Below, one piece after another: positions 38,536 through 46,277 of a DNA stretch of 64,000 bases. The stretch comes from Maridesulfovibrio sp. (lineage in GTDB: Bacteria > Desulfobacterota > Desulfovibrionia > Desulfovibrionales > Desulfovibrionaceae). Below the pieces are notes generated by a model that saw only the letters and a program-made list of their open reading frames with translations, did not search any database and was not told where the DNA came from. Position numbers and translations under genes: made by a program. Where the stretch lies: NCBI RefSeq assembly GCF_963678865.1, contig NZ_OY787459.1, forward strand, positions 1,764,501-1,828,500. Reading direction: 5' to 3'. Positions within the stretch are counted from its first letter, which is position 1. Each line of letters starts with the position of its first letter.

Positions 38536-39273
38536 TTACTTCCTGAATATTTCCTTGATTGCGGTGATCCCCATCTTGCGGCGCAGGAAACCGAGCTGGT
38601 TCTGCAACGGCAGGTTCTTGGGGCAGACATCTTCGCAGCCGAGCAAGCCCATGCAGCCGAAGATACCTTCATCATTACCGATAATTTCAAAATAATCGCG
38701 GTCGGTGCGCTGGTCTCGTGGATCGACTACGAAACGGGCCACACGGTTCAAGGATGCAGCACCGAGGAAGTCGTCACGAAGACGGGCGGTACCGCAGGCA
38801 GCAACACAGCAGCCGCATTCAATACAGCGTTCCAGTTCATAAATCTGTTCCGCGACCTCGTTTTCCATGCGCTCTTCAATCGCGGCAGGATCAAAGGTCT
38901 TGTTGGTATGAATCCATGATTCCGTGGTCTGATACATTTCCCTGAACCATATGCCGGTATCGACAGACAGGTCACCGATCAATTTATAAACAGGCAGAGG
39001 CAGCAGGGTAATGCGCTCCGGCAGGTCGATGGTTTTGGTCTGGCAGGCCAGACGGGGCTTGCCATTTACCACCATGGCACAGGCACCGCAGATGCCCGCG
39101 CGGCAACAGAAGTCAAAAATCAGGCCGGGGTCCTGCTCTTCGCGCAGGCGGTTCAGCGCGATGAACAGGGTCATGTTCTCGGTTTCGTCCAGCACAAAAG
39201 TCTGCATGTGCGGAACCGACCCCTTATCCTGAGGATTGTAGCGGAATATATCAAATTCGAGTTGTCTGCTCAT
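38536..39273 (-). CDS. frdB: Fumarate reductase/succinate dehydrogenase iron-sulfur subunit
   Basis: It wires electrons between the quinone and FAD subunits. In 245 residues there is a plant-type [2Fe-2S] domain (CCRAGICGACAMVVNGKPRLAC) and then ERCIECGCCVAAC and MGLLGCEDVCPKNLP for the [4Fe-4S] and [3Fe-4S] clusters. Pattern and order match the menaquinone-linked Wolinella-type enzyme. AAAAGGAT precedes the ATG. Confidence 0.95.
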   Translation of the reverse strand: MSRQLEFDIFRYNPQDKGSVPHMQTFVLDETENMTLFIALNRLREEQDPGLIFDFCCRAGICGACAMVVNGKPRLACQTKTIDLPERITLLPLPVYKLIGDLSVDTGIWFREMYQTTESWIHTNKTFDPAAIEERMENEVAEQIYELERCIECGCCVAACGTARLRDDFLGAASLNRVARFVVDPRDQRTDRDYFEIIGNDEGIFGCMGLLGCEDVCPKNLPLQNQLGFLRRKMGITAIKEIFRK

Positions 39274-39293
39274 TTTAATATCCTTTTCAGGGG

Positions 39294-41147
39294 TTATTTC
39301 TTGATCATTTTGGATTCAATCTCGGCCTTGTCGGCTTCAATGATGGAACCGCCACCGTAACCACGGTCTCCCGGAGGAATTTCATAACCGGGAGTGGCGT
39401 CTTCATACTTGAGTTCCGGCATATCCGCGCCCACAGGCCAATAAGCCAGAGTCCTGTTCAGCCATTCCTTGTCATTACGTGCGGTATAGTCCTCACGGTT
39501 GTGGGAGCCACGGCTTTCAGTACGTTCAAGGGCCGCCTTGGCAATACACAGACCCAGCTTGACCTGACCTTCGATCTTAAGGGCCGCAGCCAGTTCGTGG
39601 TTAGCGCCCAGACCGTTTGAAACAAGGCCGACCTTGCGGGCTTTATCAAGAGTACCCTGAAGGGTTTCGATGCATTGGGTGAGACCCTCCTCATTCCTGA
39701 AGACAAAACAGCCTTCCATGAGGGCATTCTGCATTTCCTCCCGTACCTTGTAGACATTTTCCTTGCCGTTAGCACCGCTGCGCAGCTTTTCAATGCGATC
39801 CTGCTGTTTGCGCACGGCTTCAGCAACGAGGGAAGTCTTGAAGTCGGTTTCGTAACCTTTAAGGAATTCAACAATCTTGGCCCCGATAATTCCCCCGGCA
39901 ACGACTGTCTCAGCAAGTGAGTTACCGCCCAGACGGTTAAATCCGTGCATATCCCAACAGGCCGCTTCACCCGCTGAAAAGAGCCCTTTCATGCCGTAGA
40001 CGGCACCATCTTTATTGGTACGTACACCGGCCATGGTGTAGTGCTGGGTCGGACGGACCGGGATAAGCTGTTTGCGGGGGTCAACATTAAGGAAATGGTG
40101 GCAGATTTCATCCACTTCACGCAGTTTGGTGGAAATATGCTTGTCACCGAGATGGCGGATATCCAGCCAGAGATGTTCGCCATAAGCGGATTTAACACCT
40201 TTGCCCTGACGCATGTGGTGGGTCATCCAACGGGAAACAACATCACGGGAGGCCAGTTCTGCCTTTGCCGGTTCGTAAATGTTCATGAACCGTTCTTCGT
40301 TAACATCAAGAAGAGTTCCGCCGTCACCGCGACAACCTTCGGTCACCAGAATATCGGTAGGTACGATTCCGGTGGGGTGGAACTGGATGGCTTCCGGGTT
40401 ACCGATGGGAACAACCCCGGTGTCGTGGGCAAGGATGTGTCCGCCGCCGTCGCAGATAACCGCGTTGGTGGTTGCTTTATAGATGCGCCCGAAACCGCCT
40501 GTGCAGATGGCAGTGGCCTTGGAAAGGAACACTTCCAGCTCGCCCGTACGCAGGCAGCGGACAACCGCACCGGTGCATTTGTCTCCGTCATGGATGAGAG
40601 AGATTGCTTCCTTGCGGTCAAAAACATTGATTCCGAGTTCGGCACAGCGGTTGTCCATGGTACACATGACTGCGTGTCCGGTTCCGTCGGAAGTATAGCA
40701 GGTACGCCATTTGGCAGTACCGCCGAAGGAACGGGCGGTAATCAGGCCGCGCTTTTCCTCTTTTTCTTCTTTTTCAAATTTCTCGCCACCTTTGAAATAG
40801 AAGGATTTACCGGGAACTACACGGTTCCAGGGCACACCCCAGTGTGCAAGTCTGCGCATCTCAATGGGAGCTGCGTCTGCGAAAAGACGGGCCACTTCCT
40901 GGTCACAGCCCCAGTCGGAACCGCGAACAGTGTCGCCAAAGTGGACGTCTACATTGTCTCCCTCGCCCTTAGCACAGTTGCCCAGCGCGGCCTGCATGCC
41001 GCCCTGTGCTGCCGATGAATGAGACCGGCGTGCCGGAACAATTGAGAGACAGATTACATCAAAACCTTCCTGGGCCGCCTCCACAGCCACGCGCTCGCCC
41101 GCCAGTCCGGCGCCGATAACAAGGAGATCAGAGTAATATGTTTGCAT
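39294..41147 (-). CDS. frdA: Fumarate reductase/succinate dehydrogenase flavoprotein subunit
   Basis: The 617-residue catalytic subunit binds FAD and interconverts fumarate and succinate. It shows the FAD motif LLVIGAGLAGERVAVEAA, the covalent-FAD histidine in RRSHSSAAQGGMQAAL, IQFHPTG, TEGCRGDGG, ASRDVVSRW, the substrate-side PTQHYTMAGV and GLFSAGEAAC followed by NRLGGNSLAE. These fit the quinol:fumarate reductase group of epsilon- and deltaproteobacteria. It lies between frdC and frdB. Confidence 0.96.
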   Translation of the reverse strand: MQTYYSDLLVIGAGLAGERVAVEAAQEGFDVICLSIVPARRSHSSAAQGGMQAALGNCAKGEGDNVDVHFGDTVRGSDWGCDQEVARLFADAAPIEMRRLAHWGVPWNRVVPGKSFYFKGGEKFEKEEKEEKRGLITARSFGGTAKWRTCYTSDGTGHAVMCTMDNRCAELGINVFDRKEAISLIHDGDKCTGAVVRCLRTGELEVFLSKATAICTGGFGRIYKATTNAVICDGGGHILAHDTGVVPIGNPEAIQFHPTGIVPTDILVTEGCRGDGGTLLDVNEERFMNIYEPAKAELASRDVVSRWMTHHMRQGKGVKSAYGEHLWLDIRHLGDKHISTKLREVDEICHHFLNVDPRKQLIPVRPTQHYTMAGVRTNKDGAVYGMKGLFSAGEAACWDMHGFNRLGGNSLAETVVAGGIIGAKIVEFLKGYETDFKTSLVAEAVRKQQDRIEKLRSGANGKENVYKVREEMQNALMEGCFVFRNEEGLTQCIETLQGTLDKARKVGLVSNGLGANHELAAALKIEGQVKLGLCIAKAALERTESRGSHNREDYTARNDKEWLNRTLAYWPVGADMPELKYEDATPGYEIPPGDRGYGGGSIIEADKAEIESKMIKK

Positions 41148-41160
41148 TTAAGAACCCCGT

Positions 41161-41808
41161 TTAACTTAAAGTGATGAACCTGATCAGGGTGATGATGCCG
41201 ATAACCATAAAGGTCGCAAAGAGAATGGATTCAAGCTTCTTGGCCTGTTTCCTGTTCTCAGTCCTGATGAATCCCCATTTAACACCTATGCGGTAAAAAC
41301 CAACGCTGACATGAAGCTCAACGCAGGGCAGAAGGATCAGGTAGAAAAGCATCCATCCGCCTCCAGCTACACGGGCCGCCGACTTTGCGGCAGTAATGGG
41401 AAGATCATTGAGCACAACCCACATGTGGATGGCACCCATCACGAGGATGACCATTGCGGTCACGGCCTGAACAACCCAGAGCCAAGTGTCACGATGCTTA
41501 AGCATCTGTGCATGCTGCCACATGGTTGCCTGCCCTTCCGCACGGAAAGGTATCTTTCTGGCCGCCAACGCGAAATGTAGCAAAAAAGTTAAGAAAATCA
41601 AAGGACCGCCAACCTGCGCCATATATGTTGCTTCAAAAAAATAAGCAATGGCATTCATGATTTTGGGCGAAACAACAACCGAAGAAACCAGAATCATGTG
41701 ACACCACATAAAAGCAACAAGCCCGGCTCCGCTAAGCATCTGCAACCAGTCGAGCACTGCATCCCTCTTGCCCGGACGCGCTAAGTGCATACCTACATCT
41801 ACAGCCAT
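41161..41808 (-). CDS. frdC: Fumarate reductase cytochrome b subunit
   Basis: A 215-residue membrane anchor with about five membrane helices that binds two b hemes and menaquinone. Candidate heme-ligand histidines are in MWCHMIL, LLHFALAARK, MGAIHMWVV and ELHVSVGFYRIG, as in the Wolinella diheme type. I choose the ATG at 41808 because AAGGAGG is then six bases upstream; the ATG at 41814 touches the ribosome site. It is the first gene of the frdCAB-fumarase-malic enzyme run. Confidence 0.92.
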   Translation of the reverse strand: MAVDVGMHLARPGKRDAVLDWLQMLSGAGLVAFMWCHMILVSSVVVSPKIMNAIAYFFEATYMAQVGGPLIFLTFLLHFALAARKIPFRAEGQATMWQHAQMLKHRDTWLWVVQAVTAMVILVMGAIHMWVVLNDLPITAAKSAARVAGGGWMLFYLILLPCVELHVSVGFYRIGVKWGFIRTENRKQAKKLESILFATFMVIGIITLIRFITLS

Positions 41809-42903
41809 AATCATCCTCCTTTGACGGAATTTCTCCCGTATTAATGGATTACCAACATGACCTCATCAGCATGAGTACAATGGTACATATCTGTCACCGA
41901 CAGCAGGCCGGCAACCCCACTTCCCTCAAATTCGTCCGGACTCACGACCGGACGCCGAATCAAATACCCGGCTTAAAAGGCATAATCCCTTTTAAAGGGA
42001 ATATTTTTGAAAATGGAGAAAGAAACCAGAGCAAAAAACACGCTGAATTAACCGTTTCCGCATGCGGAAACGGGTTGTTTGTAAAGCTGTATGTAGGGAA
42101 AAGTATTGTGGAAGCCGGCATCTTGTTCACTCTAAAGAATGAGAAAACAGGCACGGCAGAGGAGTTCAAAAAGAAAAAAGACGAAAGACAATGCAAGAAC
42201 AGCAGGCCCCACTGTCCCGGAATGCCGCAACGGCTCCGAATACAGATTTCACCTGATTCCGCAAGAACAGGTCCCACCCCACCCTTTGCGGATATGTTTT
42301 GACTGAAAACTGGCATACATCCCCCGGCACCCGAAAAGTCTGAAATGCACACTCAGAACATTCATCCCTTCGGAGAGATTTTAATTCAACCAGATCACAA
42401 AACCTGCAACTCACATTGTCAAATATGCGGTCTCAAAACTTGAAGCTGGACCGGCATGTCATTTAGTTGTAACCTTTCTAACACCCCTTAATTGGCTGGT
42501 CAATCAATTTTGATTTTTTTATTGACAACTTCGTGAATTTTTGCACTAACGCATAAATATTACGAATTCAAAAAATGTATTATCTATTCAAGGCCCTAAG
42601 AATAAAGACTTTATACCCTAAAAATCAATTTAACCTTCCAATACACACATTAACGGTCCTTGGAAACACCTAAAAAAGTAATACATTTATTAAAATTCAA
42701 CCTTGTTAATTTTTCTGTTGAGTACTACTTAAAAATATGGAAGTCAGACTCCTGCCTCCGTTGAAAAATTATTAACCTCATTTAAAACGTACAGAGGATG
42801 CACCTGAATTACATTGGCAAACAATTTCCAGTAACAGCCTGTTGATACGGTTTTACCCATTAAAGACCCGTAACTGCGACAGCCCAAAAACGGAGCAGCG
42901 CCC
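41809..42903. other. 1.1-kb noncoding region between frdC and the TetR gene
   Basis: No convincing gene on either strand; the open frames (about 80-150 codons) lack ribosome sites and look unlike coding sequence. The half nearest frd holds a perfect 22-bp palindrome (42052-42073) and CCCTTTTAAAGGG near 41988. The half nearest the TetR gene is very AT-rich, with TTGGCTGGTCAA and TTGACA near 42490-42530. It should contain divergent promoters and regulator sites for the frd operon and the TetR-MFS-ApbE genes. Confidence 0.5.
42052..42073. promoter_or_regulatory. Perfect 22-bp palindrome upstream of the frd operon
   Basis: CCGTTTCCGCATGCGGAAACGG reads the same on both strands apart from being cut by no loop, so it suits a dimeric regulator or a cruciform. 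It is about 245 bases upstream of frdC. No named factor is assigned. Confidence 0.4.
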
Positions 42904-43476
42904 ATGACAAAAAAAGAAAAGATACTGCTGGCCGCACAAGAGCAATTCGGAGAACACGGATATACCGCCACCACACTGAAAATGGTTGCTGATCATGCCG
43001 GGGTGGCTTCGGGACTGGTTTCACACTACTACGGAAACAAAGACAACCTCTTCCTTGAAGCAGGAGGAGACCTTATAGACCAGATGCTGGGTGTTCTCAC
43101 CGACAAAGCGAAAGAAGGGCGAAACGGACTTGAAGCGCTAGCTATTTTCGTTCAGGCTTATTTCGACTTTACCGAAAGCCACAGGGCAACTTTCCCGACC
43201 CTGCTGCGCAGCTCACCTTTCAGTGATGAATACCCGCACCTTGACCGCACCCATATCGCGGCAAAATTCAAGAGACTCATTGACCGGATAGAAGAATACA
43301 TAAGTCAAGGCATTGAAGACGGCTCCATACAGAATGTTCCCCTGCCCCAGACCTGCTATCTGGTATACGGGCACATCGTCGGGGCAGTACGAACTGAATT
43401 CCTGACCCCTTTTAAGATAGACAATCTTTTCAAAGAAGCATGCCAATTCGTAACTCGAAGTTTAGCCAGAACCTGA
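42904..43476 (+). CDS. TetR/AcrR family transcriptional regulator
   Basis: A 190-residue regulator. The N-terminal helix-turn-helix (residues 1-50: KEKILLAAQEQFGEHGYTATTLKMVADHAGVASGLVSHYYGNKDNLF) is classic TetR; the C-terminal ligand domain is unassigned. GGAG precedes the ATG. It overlaps the MFS-ApbE gene by 37 bases, so it is co-transcribed with it and most likely represses its own operon in response to the transported compound or a precursor. Confidence 0.93.
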   Translation: MTKKEKILLAAQEQFGEHGYTATTLKMVADHAGVASGLVSHYYGNKDNLFLEAGGDLIDQMLGVLTDKAKEGRNGLEALAIFVQAYFDFTESHRATFPTLLRSSPFSDEYPHLDRTHIAAKFKRLIDRIEEYISQGIEDGSIQNVPLPQTCYLVYGHIVGAVRTEFLTPFKIDNLFKEACQFVTRSLART

Positions 43477-45611
43477 CCCGATTCAACATTCCCCTGCTGA
43501 TGGGAGCTGTTTTTGCTGCATCCATGGGCACGGGGGTGTTTAGTTTCACCCTGCCGTTGATGAACCTTGATGAAAAGGCCGGCGGCATGTGGCTGGGAAG
43601 TGGATTTGCCGGATATTTTCTGGCAAAACTGCTTATCGCCCCCCTATCCGGCAATTATGCCGACAAATACGGCAGCAGCAGACCACTTCTGTTTTCCTGC
43701 GGACTGGCTGCGCTGCTCCCCCTGCTCTACCTGCTGCATCCGGCCATTGAAACACTTTACGTTATCCAGTTCATTCTCGGCCTATGCGCCGGAACAGTTC
43801 GCACAGTGAGTATGGCTGCCATCGGGGCATCCATGGGAGGACACAAGCTTGCTTCACGCTTTGCCTTCCTGTCGGCGGCGATGAACTCATCTTTCCTGCT
43901 CGGCCCGCTTCTGGGCGGCCTATTATATATAGATAAAGACTACCTGCCGGTTCTCGGAACCATGTCCGCTTTCATGGGACTGGCATTCATTCTTTTTTCT
44001 TACTGCGCAAAGCTTCTGCCCACCCGCACAGCAACACAAGACGGGGACAATGAACTTTCTCCCGGACCACGCCATTATCTAGGCATACTGATTGCCCTTT
44101 TCGGCCGAGGAATGGGCATAGGCAGCCTGATTGCTTTTTATCCGGTACTGCTCAAATCTTCTTTGCATCTCAGCCCCGGCAGCACCGCTCTGCTTTTCTC
44201 CATCCCCAGTCTGGCAACAGTACTGTTGCTTCCCGTCTCAGGAAGGTTGCTGGCCGCTTTCGACCGCAGGCTGGTCACCTCCACAGGAATGCTCTTAAGT
44301 GCTCTGGCGCTTTATATCCTCGGCGGATGTTCCACAATCCCTGGATTCATGTTTACCGGCATCCTTTCCGGCATAGGCGCGGCTATTTCCATGCCCGCAT
44401 CCATGGCAGTGTGTTCCGAACTGGGCTGTGCCAAAGGCAGGGCATTGGGATTCGCCAACATGGCTGCCAATATCGGTTTTCTGGCCGGACCGCTTTTCTG
44501 CGGAATAATGGTTAGTGCCAGCGGGCACATCGGGACCCCTTTCAAATTGACCGCCATTGCCGGAGCTTTAAGTGCTGTCTTTTTATTATATGAAAGCATA
44601 AGCGGAAAAGGAAAACGCAAAACAGGGATAGCCATAGCTGGCTGCTGTGCATTGTTCCTGCTTCTGATGATCCCCCGGCACCTGAACCGAAACACGGACA
44701 AAGCCGTCTTCCGCTACAGTGACATCGCCATGGGCACTGTAGTCAACCTGACCATTCCCGTTCAGGAAAATACCGGCACACAGAAGGCTGTCAAAGAAGC
44801 TATAGCCATAATGCACCAACTGCAAAAAGATCTGGATCACCGCAACAAGCTCGGCTCTATTGGCCGGGTCAACCACGAGGCTGGAAAAAATAGCGTACGT
44901 GTCTCTGACAAAGCGTTCCAAACCATCAAGAGCGGTCTTGAAATCAGCAAAAAATCCGGCGGCAGCTTCGACATCACCATTGGAGCCATTACCACCACAC
45001 CCTTTTACTACGCCTTGGACAAAGAACGCTTTGCAGGACACAAGGCTTTGATTAATTTCCGGCTATTGGAAATGAACTCCGAAGACAACAAGGTCTTCCT
45101 GCCCAAAAAAGGAATGGCCCTGGACCTTGGAGGGCTTGCCAAAGGCACAATTATTGACGCCGCCGCAAATCACCTGAAAGAATCAGGCATTACCACCGCC
45201 ATGGTTGAGGCTGGGGGCGACTTCATGGTCTTCGGAGACCGCGAATGGACAATCGGCATCCGCAACCCAAGAGGCAACGGCATCATCGGACGCATCAAGG
45301 TTAAGAACAACGCGGTCTGCGGATCAGGTGATTATTATCAGTTCATCATCCCGGTATCCAAAGACGAAAAAACACGGAAGCATCACATATTCGATCCGGC
45401 CCTTTTGCAATCATCCACTGAAAGCATCGCAACAACGACCATAGCCCCGAACGCAGAAACAGCCGACGCACTGGCTACCACGGTGTTCATAATGGGCCCC
45501 AAAAAAGGAAATAAATTCATGCAGAAACATTTCCCTGACTGCGCTGCAATGTGGATTCTCCCTGATATGTCCATTGTGAAGACTAAAAACTTTCCTCCCA
45601 TCCAAAACTAA
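43440..45611 (+). CDS. MFS transporter fused to ApbE-type FAD:protein FMN transferase
   Basis: Residues ~13-390 form a 12-helix major facilitator with the MFS loop GNYADKYGSSRPL (71-83). A thirteenth hydrophobic segment (about 396-413) follows a basic stretch GKGKRK. Residues ~424-715 form an ApbE domain: MGTVVNLTI (431), DLDHRNKLGSIGRVN, GGSFDITIG, LDLGGLAKGTIID, VEAGGDFMVFG, HHIFDPALLQSS and TADALATTVFIMG with the metal-ligand Asp. With both MFS ends cytoplasmic, the extra helix would place ApbE in the periplasm, its normal site. ApbE attaches FMN from FAD to Ser/Thr of target proteins. The fusion suggests flavin transport coupled to flavinylation; this is inference. The start overlaps the TetR gene and has only a weak ribosome site. 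Confidence 0.85.
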   Translation: MPIRNSKFSQNLTRFNIPLLMGAVFAASMGTGVFSFTLPLMNLDEKAGGMWLGSGFAGYFLAKLLIAPLSGNYADKYGSSRPLLFSCGLAALLPLLYLLHPAIETLYVIQFILGLCAGTVRTVSMAAIGASMGGHKLASRFAFLSAAMNSSFLLGPLLGGLLYIDKDYLPVLGTMSAFMGLAFILFSYCAKLLPTRTATQDGDNELSPGPRHYLGILIALFGRGMGIGSLIAFYPVLLKSSLHLSPGSTALLFSIPSLATVLLLPVSGRLLAAFDRRLVTSTGMLLSALALYILGGCSTIPGFMFTGILSGIGAAISMPASMAVCSELGCAKGRALGFANMAANIGFLAGPLFCGIMVSASGHIGTPFKLTAIAGALSAVFLLYESISGKGKRKTGIAIAGCCALFLLLMIPRHLNRNTDKAVFRYSDIAMGTVVNLTIPVQENTGTQKAVKEAIAIMHQLQKDLDHRNKLGSIGRVNHEAGKNSVRVSDKAFQTIKSGLEISKKSGGSFDITIGAITTTPFYYALDKERFAGHKALINFRLLEMNSEDNKVFLPKKGMALDLGGLAKGTIIDAAANHLKESGITTAMVEAGGDFMVFGDREWTIGIRNPRGNGIIGRIKVKNNAVCGSGDYYQFIIPVSKDEKTRKHHIFDPALLQSSTESIATTTIAPNAETADALATTVFIMGPKKGNKFMQKHFPDCAAMWILPDMSIVKTKNFPPIQN

Positions 45612-45704
45612 AATTAACACAATTATTTCAAACACATAAAAACAGATAAGAGACAAAAGCAAACATCAGGTTCACAAAAAAACTAATTTATTTTAAAATA
45701 ACAC

Positions 45705-45733
45705 TTGACCTTAAGAGGGTTTCTCCATAGAAC
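45705..45733 (+). promoter_or_regulatory. Promoter of first tRNA-Arg
   Basis: TTGACC (45705-45710), 17 bases, TAGAAC (45728-45733). The tRNA 5' end lies 12 bases after the -10 box, so the primary transcript has a very short leader. Confidence 0.7.
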
Positions 45734-45745
45734 CCTCTTCAACGC

Positions 45746-45822
45746 GCGCCTGTAGCTCAGCTGGATAGAGTGCCGGACTACGAATCCGTAGGTCAGAGGT
45801 TCGAATCCTCTCAGGCGCGCCA
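45746..45822 (+). tRNA. tRNA-Arg (anticodon ACG), copy 1
   Basis: A 77-base cloverleaf: acceptor GCGCCTG/CAGGCGC, D-arm TAGCTCAGCTGGATAGAGTG, anticodon stem CCGGA/TCCGT-type with loop CTACGAA (ACG at 45780-45782, read as inosine, decoding CGU/CGC/CGA), T-arm AGAGGTTCGAATCCTCT, discriminator G and an encoded CCA. Confidence 0.97.
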
Positions 45823-45837
45823 CTTAGCAAAATCAAA

Positions 45838-45869
45838 GGGTTACGATCACAAGATCGTGATCCTTTTTT
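45838..45869 (+). terminator. Terminator of tRNA-Arg copy 1
   Basis: GGGTTACGATC pairs with GATCGTGATCC around a 4-base loop, followed by TTTTTT. Two positions differ from copy 2 but still pair as G-U in RNA. Confidence 0.8.
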
Positions 45870-45973
45870 CATTTGAAATTAATTTTCTGAAAAACCGGAT
45901 TCCTAATTCCGAGACCGATTTTTTTCTGTAAAAAGACAAAATCAACTTTTTTTAATTTTTTTTAAATTTACAC

Positions 45974-46002
45974 TTGACCATTCTCTGAAATACACATAAA
46001 CA
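45974..46002 (+). promoter_or_regulatory. Promoter of second tRNA-Arg
   Basis: TTGACC (45974-45979), 17 bases, TAAACA (45997-46002), with the same spacing as copy 1 although the spacer sequence differs. Confidence 0.7.
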
Positions 46003-46016
46003 CTTTTTCTCGACGC

Positions 46017-46093
46017 GCGCCTGTAGCTCAGCTGGATAGAGTGCCGGACTACGAATCCGTAGGTCAGAGGTTCGAATCCTCTCAGGCGCGCCA
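46017..46093 (+). tRNA. tRNA-Arg (anticodon ACG), copy 2
   Basis: Identical in all 77 bases to copy 1 and 271 bases downstream of it; anticodon at 46051-46053. It has its own promoter and terminator. Confidence 0.97.
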
Positions 46094-46108
46094 CTTAGTT
46101 AAATCAAA

Positions 46109-46140
46109 GGGTTACGATCACAAGATCGTAACCCTTTTTT
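46109..46140 (+). terminator. Terminator of tRNA-Arg copy 2
   Basis: Perfect 11-bp stem GGGTTACGATC/GATCGTAACCC with a 4-base loop, then TTTTTT. Confidence 0.85.
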
Positions 46141-46277
46141 CTTTTCCACTACAAGCGATGGCTTTTTTTAAGCCATTCCGGGCATTACTTTCTTGTTCCC
46201 ATCCCCCCGCAATGCTACAATCTAAGATAATTACTTTTCAGTTTCTATTTTACCTGACCCAACAGCACGGTATTTTT

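Noticed and set aside
41844..42414. Open frames of 82-152 codons in the frdC-TetR gap
   Set aside because: No ribosome sites, mutually overlapping, Cys/Phe/Ser-rich products without domains.
46041..46277. Open frame extending the histidine kinase upstream into the second tRNA-Arg
   Set aside because: It would translate part of the tRNA and its terminator; the ATG at 46278 directly precedes the first membrane helix.
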